The notes: generated by a model not told the origin, from the letters alone. A DNA stretch of 64,000 bases from Saturnia japonica (GCA_033032175.1 CM065323.1:15686001-15750000), one strand, 5' to 3'. Shown: positions 47,109-58,442, numbered from the stretch's first letter. Program-made: numbers and translations.

Positions 47109-47864
47109 TCAACCGTCGACTCTCAATATTCCGTTATCTAAATACGGCTTAAAACATACCAATTTGTTATTGGATTGAACCTTGCCCTTTGATTTTATGT
47201 TATTAATATCGGCTATAAATTCATATGCCTGAATGTGTTTGATAATCAGTATATATGCATTATTTATTTCCATCGAAGACAATGCATTTGGTAATTCAGC
47301 ATTTTGTTGATGGTGTCGCAGGCGGCAGTGAGCGGCGTAACGTGAAGCCCATGCAATTGTTTTAACTACTCGCGTAATTGAGCTGTTGCTATATAACAAC
47401 ATATTTATAATTGAAGTTTTATTATCACATAAGGTGGCGTTTACATGTATTCTCTTTGCTTCCAACTCAGTGGCGTTTAATGTCGGAACTTGATATTGGG
47501 TTTTATAATAGTTGCTTGGAATTACCTTCGCTAACCATTCCGGTCCATTCCACCACAGGGAATGATTAATCAGTTGATCACGGTTCATGCTACGGGTTGC
47601 GCAGTCTGCTGCATTTTCTTCGGAGCAGACATGATGCCAGTGAGATGGCGGTATAATGTTAGTAATTTGCTGGACACGGTTAGCAACAAACGGTTTCCAT
47701 CGATTCAAATCTCCCTGGAGCCACGCAAGAAGTACCATCGAATCGGTCCACGCGAATGTCTCAACATCTTGCTCGTCGAAACAATCTCGCACTTTCTTTA
47801 GAAGCTGTGATAGCAAAAGCGCACCACAAAGTTCCAGTCGTGGCAATGAAACCACTCGATTCAA
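47109..47864 (-). pseudogene. BEL-2 RNase H and linker to integrase
   Basis: The minus frame has L-P-R-L-E-L-C-G-A-L-L-L, F-A-W-T-D-S-M-V-L-L-A-W-L, F-V-A-N-R-V-Q-Q-I and H-V-C-S-E-E-N-A-A-D-C-A-T-R, the BEL RNase H signature with its acidic residues. The frame then runs to N-G-I-L-R-V-D-G just before the integrase frame. Confidence 0.87.
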
Positions 47865-48096
47865 TGGTGCTAACTTTGTTTTCGCCGTAATAATAGGAGA
47901 TGTAAAGTCGCCTTTATAATCCTTAGTAACTATGTATATAGAGTATGCATATACTTTTTCAGAGGCGTCACAAAAGCCGTGGAATTTATATTTATTATTT
48001 GTGTCGCCTAAATGTCTCGGTATTAAAAACTAATCTATGTGCTCTAGATCTGCTTCCAGCAGTAACCATTCTTGTTGTAATTCCACCGGAAGCTCG

Positions 48097-49342
48097 TCAT
48101 CCCATGTGGAATAATAGCTTCGCTTTAATAGTCATGGGTGATAGCCAGCCTATAGGATCGAACACCTTTGCTATATCCGATAATAAATGTCGCTTTGTGT
48201 ACTTGCCTTTATTTTGTTCATAAAATGATACATGTTTAAATGTAAATGAATCCGATACGGGATTCCACCGTAGGCCTAACGTTTTCGTGGGTTCAGTATT
48301 TTTAAAGTCAATGACACCTGGATTTACTTGGTCTTTTGTTAACCCTTTTAATGATTGAGGATGATTACTCGACCACTTGCGTAAATTAAAACCAGCCTCT
48401 TGTAGCATGGTGATAAGTTGATGTTGAATTTCCTCAGCCTCTTGCAGCGAATTATTGCCGTAGAAGAGATCATCAGTATAATACTTGTTCTTGAGTACGT
48501 CTCCTGCTAACGGATATTTCTGACCATTGTCGTTAGCAACCTGACGTAATGTACGCATGGCTAAATAAGGAGCGGCCTTAGTGCCATAAGTCACTGTGGT
48601 TAAACGATATTCGGCCACAGGATCAGTTTGTGTTTTCCTCCATAATATAGTTTGTAAATGTTGATCGGATTCTCTAATTAATATCATTCTAAACATTTTC
48701 TCGATGTCTGCGCTCATAACAAAATTTATATTGTCACCAACTTAGAATTAAATTATGTAAATCTTGCTGTAAATTGGGACCACGTAGCATTAGGTCGTTT
48801 AAACTTTTACCGGATGATGTTTTACTAGCAGCATTAAACACGACTCGTAGTTTTGTTGTGTTAGAATCCATCTTCCAAATACCATGATGTGGCAAGTAGC
48901 ACGATGGCTCCTTTCTGATATTAACTTTGCACATATGTCCTAGTTGTAGGTACTCATGCATAAATTCACCATACTTTTGTGCAAAATCACTGTTTTTCGA
49001 CAGTTTTTGTTCTAATTGCCGTGACTGAGCCAATGATTTTAATTTTGATTGACCAAGCTCTTTTTTTAAAATTAGGCTTCATGGGCAGTGCAACCTCGTA
49101 CTTACCACAACTTAACCGTTTAGTAGTATTTTGAAAAAATTCATCACAGATTCATCTTCCTTGCTCAGAAGTGCGGGTGGCATCGTAATATCTTCCATTT
49201 CCCAATATTTTGATATTTCTGATAAATCATTGAGAACTACATGACAGTTGAATGTCTTTTTGACATTACCTGATAATATCCAACCCAGTTTTGTCTGCTG
49301 AGCTATAGGAGCCTCCTGCGGGCTTTTAATGAGACCATTCAA
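48097..49342 (-). pseudogene. BEL-2 reverse transcriptase, broken frames
   Basis: Three minus frames in order. 49342-49112 is the linker (Q-Q-T-K-L-G-W-I-L-S-G). 49033-48734 has Y-L-P-H-H-G, T-T-K-L-R-V-V-F-N-A-A-S and L-M-L-R-G-P. 48717-48097 has S-A-D-I-E-K-M-F-R-M (motif A), T-V-T-Y-G-T-K-A-A-P-Y-L-A and Y-Y-T-D-D-L-F (YxDD box). Frameshifts at ~49080 and ~48725 break the polyprotein; ~200 bp between 48097 and 47864 reads in other frames. Confidence 0.87.
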
Positions 49343-49454
49343 AATGATCTAAGTACACGGTCGCATCTAATAACTAATCGATTGGCTTTGAAATATTATA
49401 TTCGGGATCTGCTAGATTGATATTTTGTATATGTGGCCATGTCTGCCTTTCAAA

Positions 49455-50247
49455 TTATGTATTTGGCAGGTTGTTGATAACTTTTGAAATAATTAAGGCT
49501 TGCGTTTCGAAGTGATAATCCTCATAAATAGAAAGGCATTCAATATTAACGACTCCCCTGCTTTGTTTAGATCCTGTGCCTATACCTGAAATAGACGCAC
49601 TGTATCTATTTATCTGTAAACCCAATATTTGAGTGGCGCTTTCCGAAATCAGAGATATTTGTGAGCCTTGGTCTAAAAGTGCTCGAAGTGTGACATGGCT
49701 ACCATCAAATGATTTAATATTTACTAACACAGTTGTCAATAATATTTCCTCTTCATTATTAGCGACATAATTCACATTAAGTGTCGTATTCAGTATGCGC
49801 AATTTTGCTGAATTGTTTGGTGCCAGCGGCGAAGGTTGCGAAACCGAACCAAAAGTTTCGGGTTCGGGTATTTGTCGCCAATGGACGTACACAGGCTTCA
49901 TGTAACAACGTATTATGTTCGCCGCCACATATTTTACATCGTTTTTGCGAAATACATTGATTGCCATAGTGATTGTAAAGGCAATTGATACATAATTTTA
50001 GTTTTAAAACTGTTTTACACTTCATATCCGATGACATATTTGTGAACTTAATGCATGTGAATAGTTCATGCAACTGATTACAAAGAGGGCATTTATTAGT
50101 ACTAGTAACTATAGCTTGATAAGTTTTTTGATTATTTTCTTGGTATTTAGGCTGATAGTTTTGTTTGTAAGAAGCTACACGATTTTGCTGATAAATTGTT
50201 CTTTTTTTAATTTGTAAAAGCCTTGGATTGCTGAGAAGGCGTTTCAC
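49455..50247 (-). pseudogene. BEL-2 zinc knuckles and aspartic protease
   Basis: 50247-49777 carries C-P-L-C-N...C-I-N-C-L-Y-N-H and C-K-I-C-G-G-E-H-N-T-L-L-H zinc knuckles. A frame change near 49850 leads to the protease L-L-D-Q-G-S-Q-I-S-L-I-S, typical BEL D-x-G active site with intact D and G. The end I-I-S-K-V-I-N-N-L-P is as expected. The protease would cut the polyprotein. Confidence 0.84.
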
Positions 50248-51403
50248 GTTTCAGAATAGGTTCAAGCGCGGTAAACTTATGTTCCAAAAACATAATAAAT
50301 TCATCGAGTCGAAGTAGGTTGCCGCATCCAATTTCTTGGACATTATGTGAACAATTATTGGATCCCATGTGGTCGTATCGATTACCAAGGTTATGAATAG
50401 CGTGTAGAGTCTCCATTCTAATATCATGAAGACGTTTTATTTCAAATGATGTTTGATTATTCACGTATGGCTGATTAAGAAAAATTTCTACTTGCTTCGT
50501 AAATAATATTTGAGGATTATTAAAACGGTGCATGAGTATGTCCTACGCTGTATCATAATTTTCTGCACCGATTTGTAAATGTTGAATGAGCCGCTTAGCT
50601 TCACCCCTGACCTTACCTTTCAAATGTTGCATTTTTTGTGCTTTATTAAGCATTTTACTGTTATGTATAACTTCTGTGAATAAATCGAAAAAAGTTGGCC
50701 AATTGTTATAATTCCCGGAAAAGGTTGGGATATCTAATTGCGGAGTGGAAAGATGTGTATGAGCCGTCGATGATATTCTCTGATTGATTGATCTCTTAAT
50801 ACGTTTATAAGACAGCTCATACGAGCTATACTCTTCTTCATAATTTAGGTCTCCGCCCTGAAGAATGTTATTAATTTTCAAATGCATACTGGCAATTGCA
50901 TCCCAACGCGTTTGAAGATTACATAGATCATCTTTTAATTCCCATTTGTCAGTCAATTCTTCTACCCTAAAGCTGTTTACAAAGCGACGTAATGCCCTAA
51001 AATTAGTCCACTGTGCTGACAAAAATTCATCTAACTCACCACTAGGATCAGTTGCCTTGTCTGATTTTGATGAACTTGGACCAGTAGTCGCCTTCAAAGT
51101 TTGGCGCTGTTTTTCTTGTTCTTTGGAATATGTTGTAATCATATGTTGATATGTTGCGTGGTAAATGTTCATTCCAGATTCATAAACATTATTAATAAAA
51201 TATTCTTCGCCTCCGGCAACGGTTTTATATTCATCCAGAGCATTATTATTGTGCTGAAATTCTACCCAAAGATTTTCTAGCCTGCTTAACCTCTCTTCCA
51301 GATATTCTGGGGTTTTTCTGATATCACTATCTTTCCCAAATTTTGATTTAAGTTTATTGATATTTTGGAAAATATCTGCTTGACGTACAAGTAGTTTTTC
51401 CAT
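50207..51403 (-). pseudogene. BEL-2 gag
   Basis: The frame opens at 51403 and has the BEL Gag layout: a coiled-coil N-terminus (R-L-S-R-L-E-N-L-W-V-E-F), and the conserved L-D-I-P-T-F-S-G-N-Y-N-N-W-P-T-F-F-D-L-F capsid-like region followed by K-G-K-V-R-G-E-A-K-R. An in-frame TAG at 50543-50545 (where related elements usually have Trp, W-D-I-L) splits it. Reading continues in the same frame to 50207 with M-E-T-L-H-A-I-H-N-L-G. Confidence 0.85.
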
Positions 51404-51695
51404 TTCGAAAGATCTATATGATTAAATTGGTTAGTATAAGGAACAGTCTTACTTGATTTTTGCTGACACTGCTAAAGACGCTAGTGTGGTGAAGTTTACT
51501 CAGCGCGTGGTTGATAATCCTCTGATGCTGATGTGATACTGCTACGAAGACTTCTCGCCTTCCACAATGATAGTCCAATCACTATTCTTAATAGAGTTCG
51601 GTTCTGATATAATATAGGTACCCAAAAACCAGAACGAATACCAGGAATTTCTGACCCGGGGTCCCGATTTTAACAAACCGCGCGCTAGGTCAAAA

Positions 51696-51707
51696 CCTCG
51701 AAGGACC
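51696..51707 (-). other. BEL-2 primer-binding-site-like motif
   Basis: GGTCCTTCGAGG on the minus strand immediately after the LTR, similar to the leaders I know from insect BEL elements and to 26580-26589. Confidence 0.6.
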
Positions 51708-51710
51708 AAA

Positions 51711-51872
51711 AAAAATTATATTATGATATGGAACAATGAAATAAATGATAAAAACAACCGTTCCGATGAGTGCTTTATTGCGACTGATTGTACACAATTT
51801 CATTTAAATACAACGATGATAAATTTTGCTTATTACTAAAAATTACTTTACAAATGTGCGGTAACCCGTACA
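51711..51872 (-). repeat. BEL-2 5' LTR
   Basis: Near-identical to 37174-37332 on the minus strand. Starts TGTACGGG and includes a GCAATAAAGC polyadenylation signal. At ~160 bp it is short for an LTR, so the U3 part may be unusually small. Confidence 0.8.
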
Positions 51873-52026
51873 AAATAAGTTCAGACACAATAAACACTGT
51901 TCAAAGTACTTTACTGTTTTATTGAACAGTAAATTTGGTAAATAATTTAACAGTAAATATTTATTATTTTGTTTAACATAATATATTTTAATATACCAAA
52001 AATTTTGACGTAACGACAGTCCTTAA

Positions 52027-52556
52027 TCTATACAATTAATAAAATTGAAGTGTCTGTTTGTAATGTCAAAATAACAGTTTTTTTGAAATGCATATGAAAG
52101 TATATAGGATAGCTATAATTACAAAATAAATTTTATATTTAAATTAATTTTATAATTATAAAACCCATTTTTAAAATTCTTGTCTGTCTGTTTGTTTCGG
52201 GTAATCTTCGAAACGGTTAGAACGATTTCGACGGGATTTTCACTCGTGACTTAGGCTACCTTTATTTTAGAAAAAGAATTAGGGTTCCGCATAAATAAAA
52301 AACAACTGGTCATGGTGAATCAATTCGGGCGCTTAAAATGGCTTACGCTGAGTAAACTATAATAAATATAGCAAATTAACGTACTAAATAATTGTAAGCA
52401 TTAAAAGACCTACAAAAAAGTCAGGGAGAATATACGTCTATCTTTTATGGAACACCTGCAATAAGCATTATTGTATTTAAAATAGCGGGGAGCGGGGGAG
52501 CAAGATTCGCACGGGCATTCTGTAGTCCACGTGAGCGAAGCCGCGGGCACAGCTGG
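52027..52556 (+). mobile_element. Non-autonomous Helitron-like element in duplicated U2 flank
   Basis: Begins TCTATACAATTAATAAAATT and ends GCCGCGGGCACAGCTGG before T (CTRR with GG). The flanks are the same as at 22379-22889, so it is the duplicated copy of one insertion, not a second event. Confidence 0.72.
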
Positions 52557-52775
52557 TTTATTAATATGAAAGAAAATTTAATCCATAATGTCCGTATTGG
52601 ATTCCAGTAGGTAGCGAATATTGAATTGGTGACTATTATTTGATTAATACCATATAATAGGTACGAGAACCTAATATATTCCATATTAGGAATACTAAAA
52701 TATCATCCTAATATAACACATCTAGTTTGTTATTTTTGAGTAACGGGCTAACCTGTAACCATGTTGATAAGTTAA

Positions 52776-52882
52776 TTCTGGTGGGCCGATCCCGGCGGCA
52801 CTGCAATGCCGGGCCGACCCGTGACAGGAGTGGAGCGAGCCCCGAACATCGGGAACTTTCAGATATTAAGTTGAAAAGAACA
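52776..52882 (-). pseudogene. U2 snRNA pseudogene, internal deletion and 5' loss
   Basis: Keeps U2 from nucleotide 42 (TGTTCTTTTCA) to the 3' end but lacks a 45-nt internal piece that includes the Sm site and part of stem-loop II. It also carries TTCAACTT for TTCAGCTT. Nucleotides 1-41 are replaced by the retrotransposon. It cannot make U2 snRNA. Confidence 0.88.
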
Positions 52883-53404
52883 TGAAAGTTTATTTATTCA
52901 AGAACTTCCCCCCTTGCGGAGGGTCAAGAATGTAAGGTGATGTTTGTACAAAAAAAATTGTTTTGGAATTTTGGGGAGACTGACTAGCCTCCGACAATCT
53001 AAACACCTATTTTGGCCAATAGGGTTGAAAAGCGATATAACGAATAGTTTACATACTTCCCTCTATGCAGAGGGTGTAACACCGAAATATTATTGACTCT
53101 ACTATCTTATATTATTGGGGAGCTGATTGACACCCCTAATGTGATCGCTTGGGCCCAAACCAAGGAGTTAAACGTAAACAACACATATGACAGGCATTTG
53201 CTTACATTACACTGGGGTCAGCGCCCGGCCAGTGCCTGACTGCCCATATCATTCTGGTGATCCAAAAGCGGATCTTGGTACTGGCGAACCCCTGAAACAT
53301 GCTCTACATAAATATCCCGGGACCAGCGGATGGTATCAGATACCATCAGTCTTCTCATCAACCAAGCATAGCCAAGCCTGACCCCGAGGAGTCTCAAAAC
53401 CCGC
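52883..53404 (-). other. 3' UTR of the U2-joined retrotransposon
   Basis: Non-coding between the endonuclease stop and U2. It contains two related CCCTCTGCATAGAGGG / CCCTCCGCAAGGGGGG-like short hairpins and ends in AATAAATAAA. Confidence 0.5.
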
Positions 53405-56400
53405 TCATTGGAGGCCGGCCATCCCCCCCAGGGCCCCTACCATGAATGCTTCCACGGTGACATGAAAACCCTGACGTCGAAGATCCTCAGCCAGCGTGGC
53501 ATATTTCGAGAGTTTCTCCTGCCTCGCCGCTGCAAAGGCCCCAAACCGATTTTCAAATGGAATGGCCACGTCAATAATTAGTATTCTCCGCGTGGCATCA
53601 TCTCGGATCACAAGATCAGGCTTTAGGCCCGCGGAGTTTCCGCTGACGCCCTCCACACAAGCATTCACCCGCTTAGTCCCGGGGCCACGACTTGCCCCCG
53701 CCAATCAATGAAGGACCGCATCATGCCTGCGCGTGGTCGCTACCATATGTGGTGCGCAGTGATTTATGACGTGAGGGAGCGTCTCGAGGTTTTCCCCGCA
53801 TCTACGGCAGCGCTTATCATTATCCACGAGCCATCTCATTGTTGCGTTCAATGGCAACACATTGAGACGAGCCCGATGGACAAAACGCCAGTCCGCAAAA
53901 CGCGTAAAGCTACCCCCACGAAGGAAGTGATTACTCACCCCCTGTCGCGATGTCACCTCAAAAACCTTGCCTTGATCCCGCTTAGCAAGTAAACGCTCCA
54001 AATAAAAGTCAACCACCGCCAACCTTAAGCAACGCACCACCTGTGCACGCCGCCCTGCAGTCAATACTTCTACCGGTCCCCCACTCAATTGTCAATAGTC
54101 CCCGGCACTCCAGCGTGACTCCCTGGCTCGCAGTCCACCGCCACTTGAGGGATAACATGGCTGTCATCCTCATGGCGGCATTGCGGGCACGAGACCACAA
54201 CGAGGCTATAGTGGAGCTTCGAGTTCGCGCGAAGTTACCCGTGAGCGAACCGGACAGGTACTCGGCCAGATCTTCGTCGGCCGGCGGCCATCCAAGACGG
54301 GATTGGACTACATCCCGCAGCGTTGAAACAGCCAGAGTTCTCACACTCTCATCCGAAGATGTTAGCAGACGAAATACATGAGCAATTGTGAGGATATCCG
54401 GCACGTCCCCCAGAAGAAGAAGTCCTCCACCCCCCATGCGGTAAGGGAGATAAATAACCTCCGCGCTGGCTCGCTGAGGGAGATTCATCCAGCGTTTGGC
54501 TAGCCTCTTCACCACCCTGTGGACCTCGTTCGGCAGGGTCTTTGTGGGATCCCCGCAAGCAGAAGTCAAGCCGCGGCAGGATGAAAGTTGCCACAGCATC
54601 AAGCTTTTGCCACGGGGCCAACAACGACCTATCGATGGAGTGAATGTCGTCAACTACGGCACCGATGTCGTCAACAGGAGTCTGACAAACTCGTAGCCCC
54701 GTAGGAGTACCAAGATGACAATACGCCTCCCCCTCCATCATGGCTCGGACGTTTTGCTCCCTAACAGAGAACACCGTTGGCAGAGCTTCTGCCTTACCTC
54801 GTATCTTCTGAAGGTGGAGTGTAGCACACTTTGATGGGTTGAAGCTGAGCCCTACCGCACGCGCGGACGTCTCAGCCTCTGCCAGAAGAGCCGACATGCC
54901 ACTGACAGAGCCAGACAGAAGCACAGCGTCGTCCGCATAAAACAGGTTGTTCACGCTCATGCCTGGCAAGTCAAAACCCGGCCCCGTATTGGAGATTATT
55001 CTCACGACTGGTTCCAGGGTGAGGTTGAATAGCACCGGGCTCAGCGGACAACCCTGCCTTACCCCAGATAGGATGGTGATCGGAGGAGTCAAACCACCAG
55101 GTAACCTTATCCGAGTGGAAGAGTCAGCGTACAGCGAGCCAATGAGCTCAACAAACCCTCCCGAGACTCCATGCCACAGGAGTGTCTCCCTAATGGTTTC
55201 ATGGGGGACGGAGCCGAACGCGTTCGAAAGATCCAGCCACGCCACCACCAGATCACCACCCCCGGTCCTCGTTTTGCGAAGAGCCTCCTGGAGCACAAAG
55301 TTGTGCTCGTGGCAGCCCTCGTGTGGGAGGAATCCTTTCTGGCTCGGACTAATGCGGCCCTCAGTCATCGCCCAAGATGATAGTCGGGACGCCAGAAGAG
55401 CAGCGAGGACTTTTGGGGCGGTGTCACCCAAGGCGATGGGTCACCAATTAGTGATTCTCCACCGATCGCCACTCGTACAGAAGAACAGTGCTGGAATTTT
55501 TCCATCACCGTAGGATTACCTTTAGGCGCAAACACGCGTTGATTACTGCTGCTAACACATCAGCGCCCCTGTCCGCCCTCCGCAGATCGGCGTAAGTGAC
55601 CCCGTCGGGACCAGGTGAGCTGTTAGCCATACGCCGGAGGCGCTGAGCCACCTCCGCCGCAGTAAAGGCCCGACACAGATCGCTGTCCGCAGTTGTACCA
55701 GGTGTCAATTCGGCAAGCACCGCACGAAGACCATCACCAGCCCCTCTCTCGCAATGCACCACAGTGAAGTGGCGATGTACCTCATCCGCATCAATGTCGC
55801 AATGCTGCGGCGGTCCGCTGATAACCTGACGGACGGCCTTCCCGCGGTTGGAGCGATACAGGCGCCGAATGCGCATGCTCTCCTCCACCCAGGTGGCACG
55901 ATCTGGCGCAGACGATTGCTGGACACTTGGGCGTTGATGATGTTGACGTCGAAGCTGTATACGTCTTGGTGGTACCTCCTGCTGTCTGCCTCGAAAAAGG
56001 TCCAGAGCGAGCAAAGCAGCACGCTCCAGTTGCTGCTCGTCAGTGGCGTGGGTTGCAGCCTCGATGATACCAGCCTGCTCGATCGAGGGGAGGAAACCGC
56101 GTGCAGGCCGTGCAGGAGCTACGTGCAGAGTGGCACCAACCGGGGGACGAGGAGGAGGTGGAGAGCTCGATGAAGCATCTTCTTGCAGTGTTAGTGTCCC
56201 GAAGCTGTTGTGCAGAGGCACCATTGTTACTTGTTCCTGTGATGTGCTTCTTACAGTGTTTCTTGCTGGAATCCATTCCTCGGCCAAAGGTGTTGCTGGA
56301 TGAGCTAACAATCTACCGGACGAAGGCGCCGTCCCCACCGGTGACAGAAGGCCGACGGAGCCCCAAGGTGAAGAGGCGACGCGAGCCGAAAGCGAAGAGA

Positions 56401-56503
56401 TGACGTGAGCCGAGGGCAAAGGGGCAACGTGGATCGAGGGCAGAGGAGCGACCGTGGGCGGAGTCGCAATCCGCGGCGGTTGGGACCTCTCAGTCGCACA
56501 CAT
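53405..56503 (-). pseudogene. Reverse transcriptase with restriction-like endonuclease, frameshifted
   Basis: Single-ORF protein that nicks the target and reverse transcribes from the nick. From 56503 comes a proline/serine-rich N-terminus, then the polymerase: S-S-P-G-P-D-G-V-T-Y-A-D-L, a W-K-N-S-S-T-V-L-L-Y-E block, P-I-A-L-G-D-T-A-P-K, W-L-D-L-S-N-A-F-G-S-V-P (motif A), G-V-R-Q-G-C-P-L-S-P-V (B) and N-L-F-Y-A-D-D-A-V-L-L (C). Downstream follow C-R-R-C-G-x7-H-V-I-N-H-C (CCHC) and the endonuclease L-K-P-D-L-V-I...I-I-D-V-A-I-P-F-E...K-L-S-K-Y. The catalytic residues are all present. Frameshifts occur at ~55500, ~55450, ~54560 and ~54040, and a TGA at 53705-53707. No N-terminal zinc finger is seen, so the 5' end may be missing. 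Confidence 0.85.
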
Positions 56504-56520
56504 TCACTCGCAGCGATATT

Positions 56521-56959
56521 TTTTTTTTTTTAATTCGACAACCGGAATTAGGGACTGATTTTTCGCAGGCAACCCTATATCACCGTGTTCATAATTAAAT
56601 AATCTTTAATTTTATTTAAGTTCATTTCATTAAGCAGGCCGTTGCAAAATGCTAGTATAGATTTACCTGTTTATACCTGGCTACCCGATAGTTGTGACAG
56701 GAAAAAAAATAGGCAACCTAACGTTTGCATATTCTATGGGCTTCATACTTTCGATTGGTATAGAGTTTATTTAATAATCACACCGGTGGAATGTTTAAAA
56801 AAAAAATTGCTTTTAATTATTTTTTAAAATACCCTGGACTAAAATTTGTTAGGCAACCCATATGCAATATATTTATTGACATTAAATTAAATATAAAATA
56901 CGTTTCATGAAATAAACATCTCGGTGAAGGTCGTTTTATATCGGGATCTTAGACTATAT
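56521..56959. other. No gene recognised
   Basis: Contains AGGCAACC three times (56568, 56711, 56852) in an AT-rich background. Otherwise nothing identified. Confidence 0.35.
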
Positions 56960-57142
56960 AACATCAGTGAAAGTTCTCGTCAAAATCAGTCCAACTGTTT
57001 CGGAGATTACCCGAAACAAACAAACAGACAAACATTTGGTGTTTGTTATAAGTATATAATTAAGTACTTTCATATGCATTTAGGAAAAAAGCTGTTATTT
57101 TGACATTACAAACAGACACTTGAATTTTATTTATTTGTATAG
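56960..57142 (-). mobile_element. Helitron-like fragment, 5' end only
   Basis: Minus strand CTATACAAATAAATAAAATT, AAGTGTCTGTTTGTAATGTC to GACTGATTTTGACGAGAACT. The 3' part is absent. Confidence 0.6.
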
Positions 57143-57596
57143 GTTTTGTCTTAGCTATTATTTGCATAATAAACTTTAAAAAGAAAAAGTTTCTATTATT
57201 ATTTCCTATATGAAATCATTAACTGCCTTTACATAAATAAGTATATAAATAATTACAGGTGCTTCTGTTGTCAACTTGATTTTTTTATTGAACCTAAGTC
57301 ACGATTCAATGTCACGATCGCATAAAAATATGATTTTATTCATAATAATAACAATAATAATTTAATTACATTATTTATAAGTTTAATGATTGAGTAATTA
57401 TATGCGAGGTTTGCGTAAAGAAGTATTTCTATGATTAGTATAAATTTTTATATTGGCTTTCTGCCTATGTAGGCAATTTCGCCAATGTCAAGTGTGACAA
57501 ATACACGTTATAGAATTTAGTTGTCAAATGTTCAGTGTAGATACTGTTGAATAACCCTCAAATAAAACATTGACACAACACAAATTATATTAAGAT

Positions 57597-58294
57597 CTGT
57601 AATGGCGGTACACTATGATGGCTGTTTCGACTGACATATTACAACAGTGAGCAAAAATGTCAATTTATTTTCGAAAAAAATAATAATAATAAAATGCGAT
57701 TCGTATATATAAGTTTTAATAATACAAAAGTTTACATATAATAAGTCAAGTCGGGACTGCTTTGTTTTGCGTTGAGCAATGACCCGAGTTTGCCGGAGGT
57801 AAAGCAGTTGAGCTGGCGAGGGATCTCCTTTAATGTGACGATCGTATTAGATTTCTTTTTTTTAATTTCGGTTTTTGCAAAATATTAATGCCAAGTTGTA
57901 TGGTAAACGAGTACACTAATAAATAATTATAATCCAATAACGATTCTAAATTATACAATCAATAAATTTTATGAGTAAATGTTTATCACTATTTATTTAT
58001 TAATGAAGCGTTAACAGCGCGTTTATTATACTTGAGCCATTTTTACAATTCATTCTAAGTCTCTAATATAGATATGCGAACGTATTATAGGCGCCCACTA
58101 CAATGATAAAATAAAAAAACGCAAATGTAATTTTAAAAATAAAATAAACTTAACTACAAGTAAGTTATTAAAACGTATGAAATACTATTCACAATAAAGG
58201 ACAGCAATTTGCTTCTTCAAACGTAGTTATAAATTTATACGAAACTTCATGAGCGGGCAAACGTCAAAACGACCATCATAGAGTTCCGCTACTG
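57597..58294. mobile_element. Candidate MITE with ~30-bp imperfect TIRs
   Basis: The left end TAATGGCGGTACACTATGAT continues GGCTGTTTCGACT. The right end, on the reverse strand, is CAGTAGCGGAACTCTATGAT continuing GGTCGTTTTGACG. The interior is AT-rich and non-coding. The CAGTAGCGG end is hAT-like. A target duplication is not clear. Confidence 0.45.
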
Positions 58295-58345
58295 TAGTAA
58301 GAAGCTATTTTACGTTGAAAAAAAGAATACTATATGATCAGTAAA

Positions 58346-58351
58346 TTTATT
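58346..58351 (-). promoter_or_regulatory. Polyadenylation signal of the acid phosphatase gene
   Basis: AATAAA on the minus strand, 92 bp past the stop codon at 58443. Confidence 0.45.
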
Positions 58352-58442
58352 ACAACAAAACAAACACAGCTTTTTATAATTTTTATAGGCTTACTATGAA
58401 AAAATAAAAACAATATTATAGTCTAAAAAATAATAGATTTGT

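Larger units (their letters stand above)
37171..51875 (-). mobile_element. BEL-2: env-bearing BEL/Pao retroelement, interrupted twice
   Basis: Two ~158-bp matching LTR segments (37176-37332 and 51711-51872, minus) bound gag, protease, RT, RNase H, integrase and env in BEL order on the minus strand. CAAAA lies at both outer edges (37171-37175 and 51871-51875) and is a candidate 5-bp target duplication. Interruptions are a LINE (44790-46264) in integrase and a ~5.1-kb composite block (~38170-43275) in env. Subtracting these leaves ~8 kb, normal for an env-bearing BEL element. It landed in the 3' flank of BEL-1. Confidence 0.85.
51952..52882. repeat. Duplicated segment, copy 2 (broken U2 plus 3' flank)
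   Basis: Matches 22306-23294, with small indels. Homology ends exactly where the U2 sequence meets the retrotransposon at 52882/52883. Confidence 0.85.
52883..56520 (-). mobile_element. RLE-type non-LTR retrotransposon joined to U2 (Utopia-like)
   Basis: The 3' end (GAATAAATAAACTTTCA) abuts U2 nucleotide 42 in the sense orientation, the arrangement made by target-primed insertion of site-specific R2/NeSL-type elements. The coding part (53405-56503) has reverse transcriptase, CCHC and restriction-like endonuclease. Utopia is a described U2-targeting lineage with this endonuclease type. U2 nucleotides 1-41 are not found at the 5' side (~56520), so the 5' junction is truncated or rearranged. 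Confidence 0.75.

Noticed and set aside
56513..56518. ATCGCT on the minus strand at the 5' side of the U2-joined retrotransposon, like the U2 5' end
   Set aside because: Only six bases match U2 before diverging, so it is not evidence for the missing upstream U2 half.
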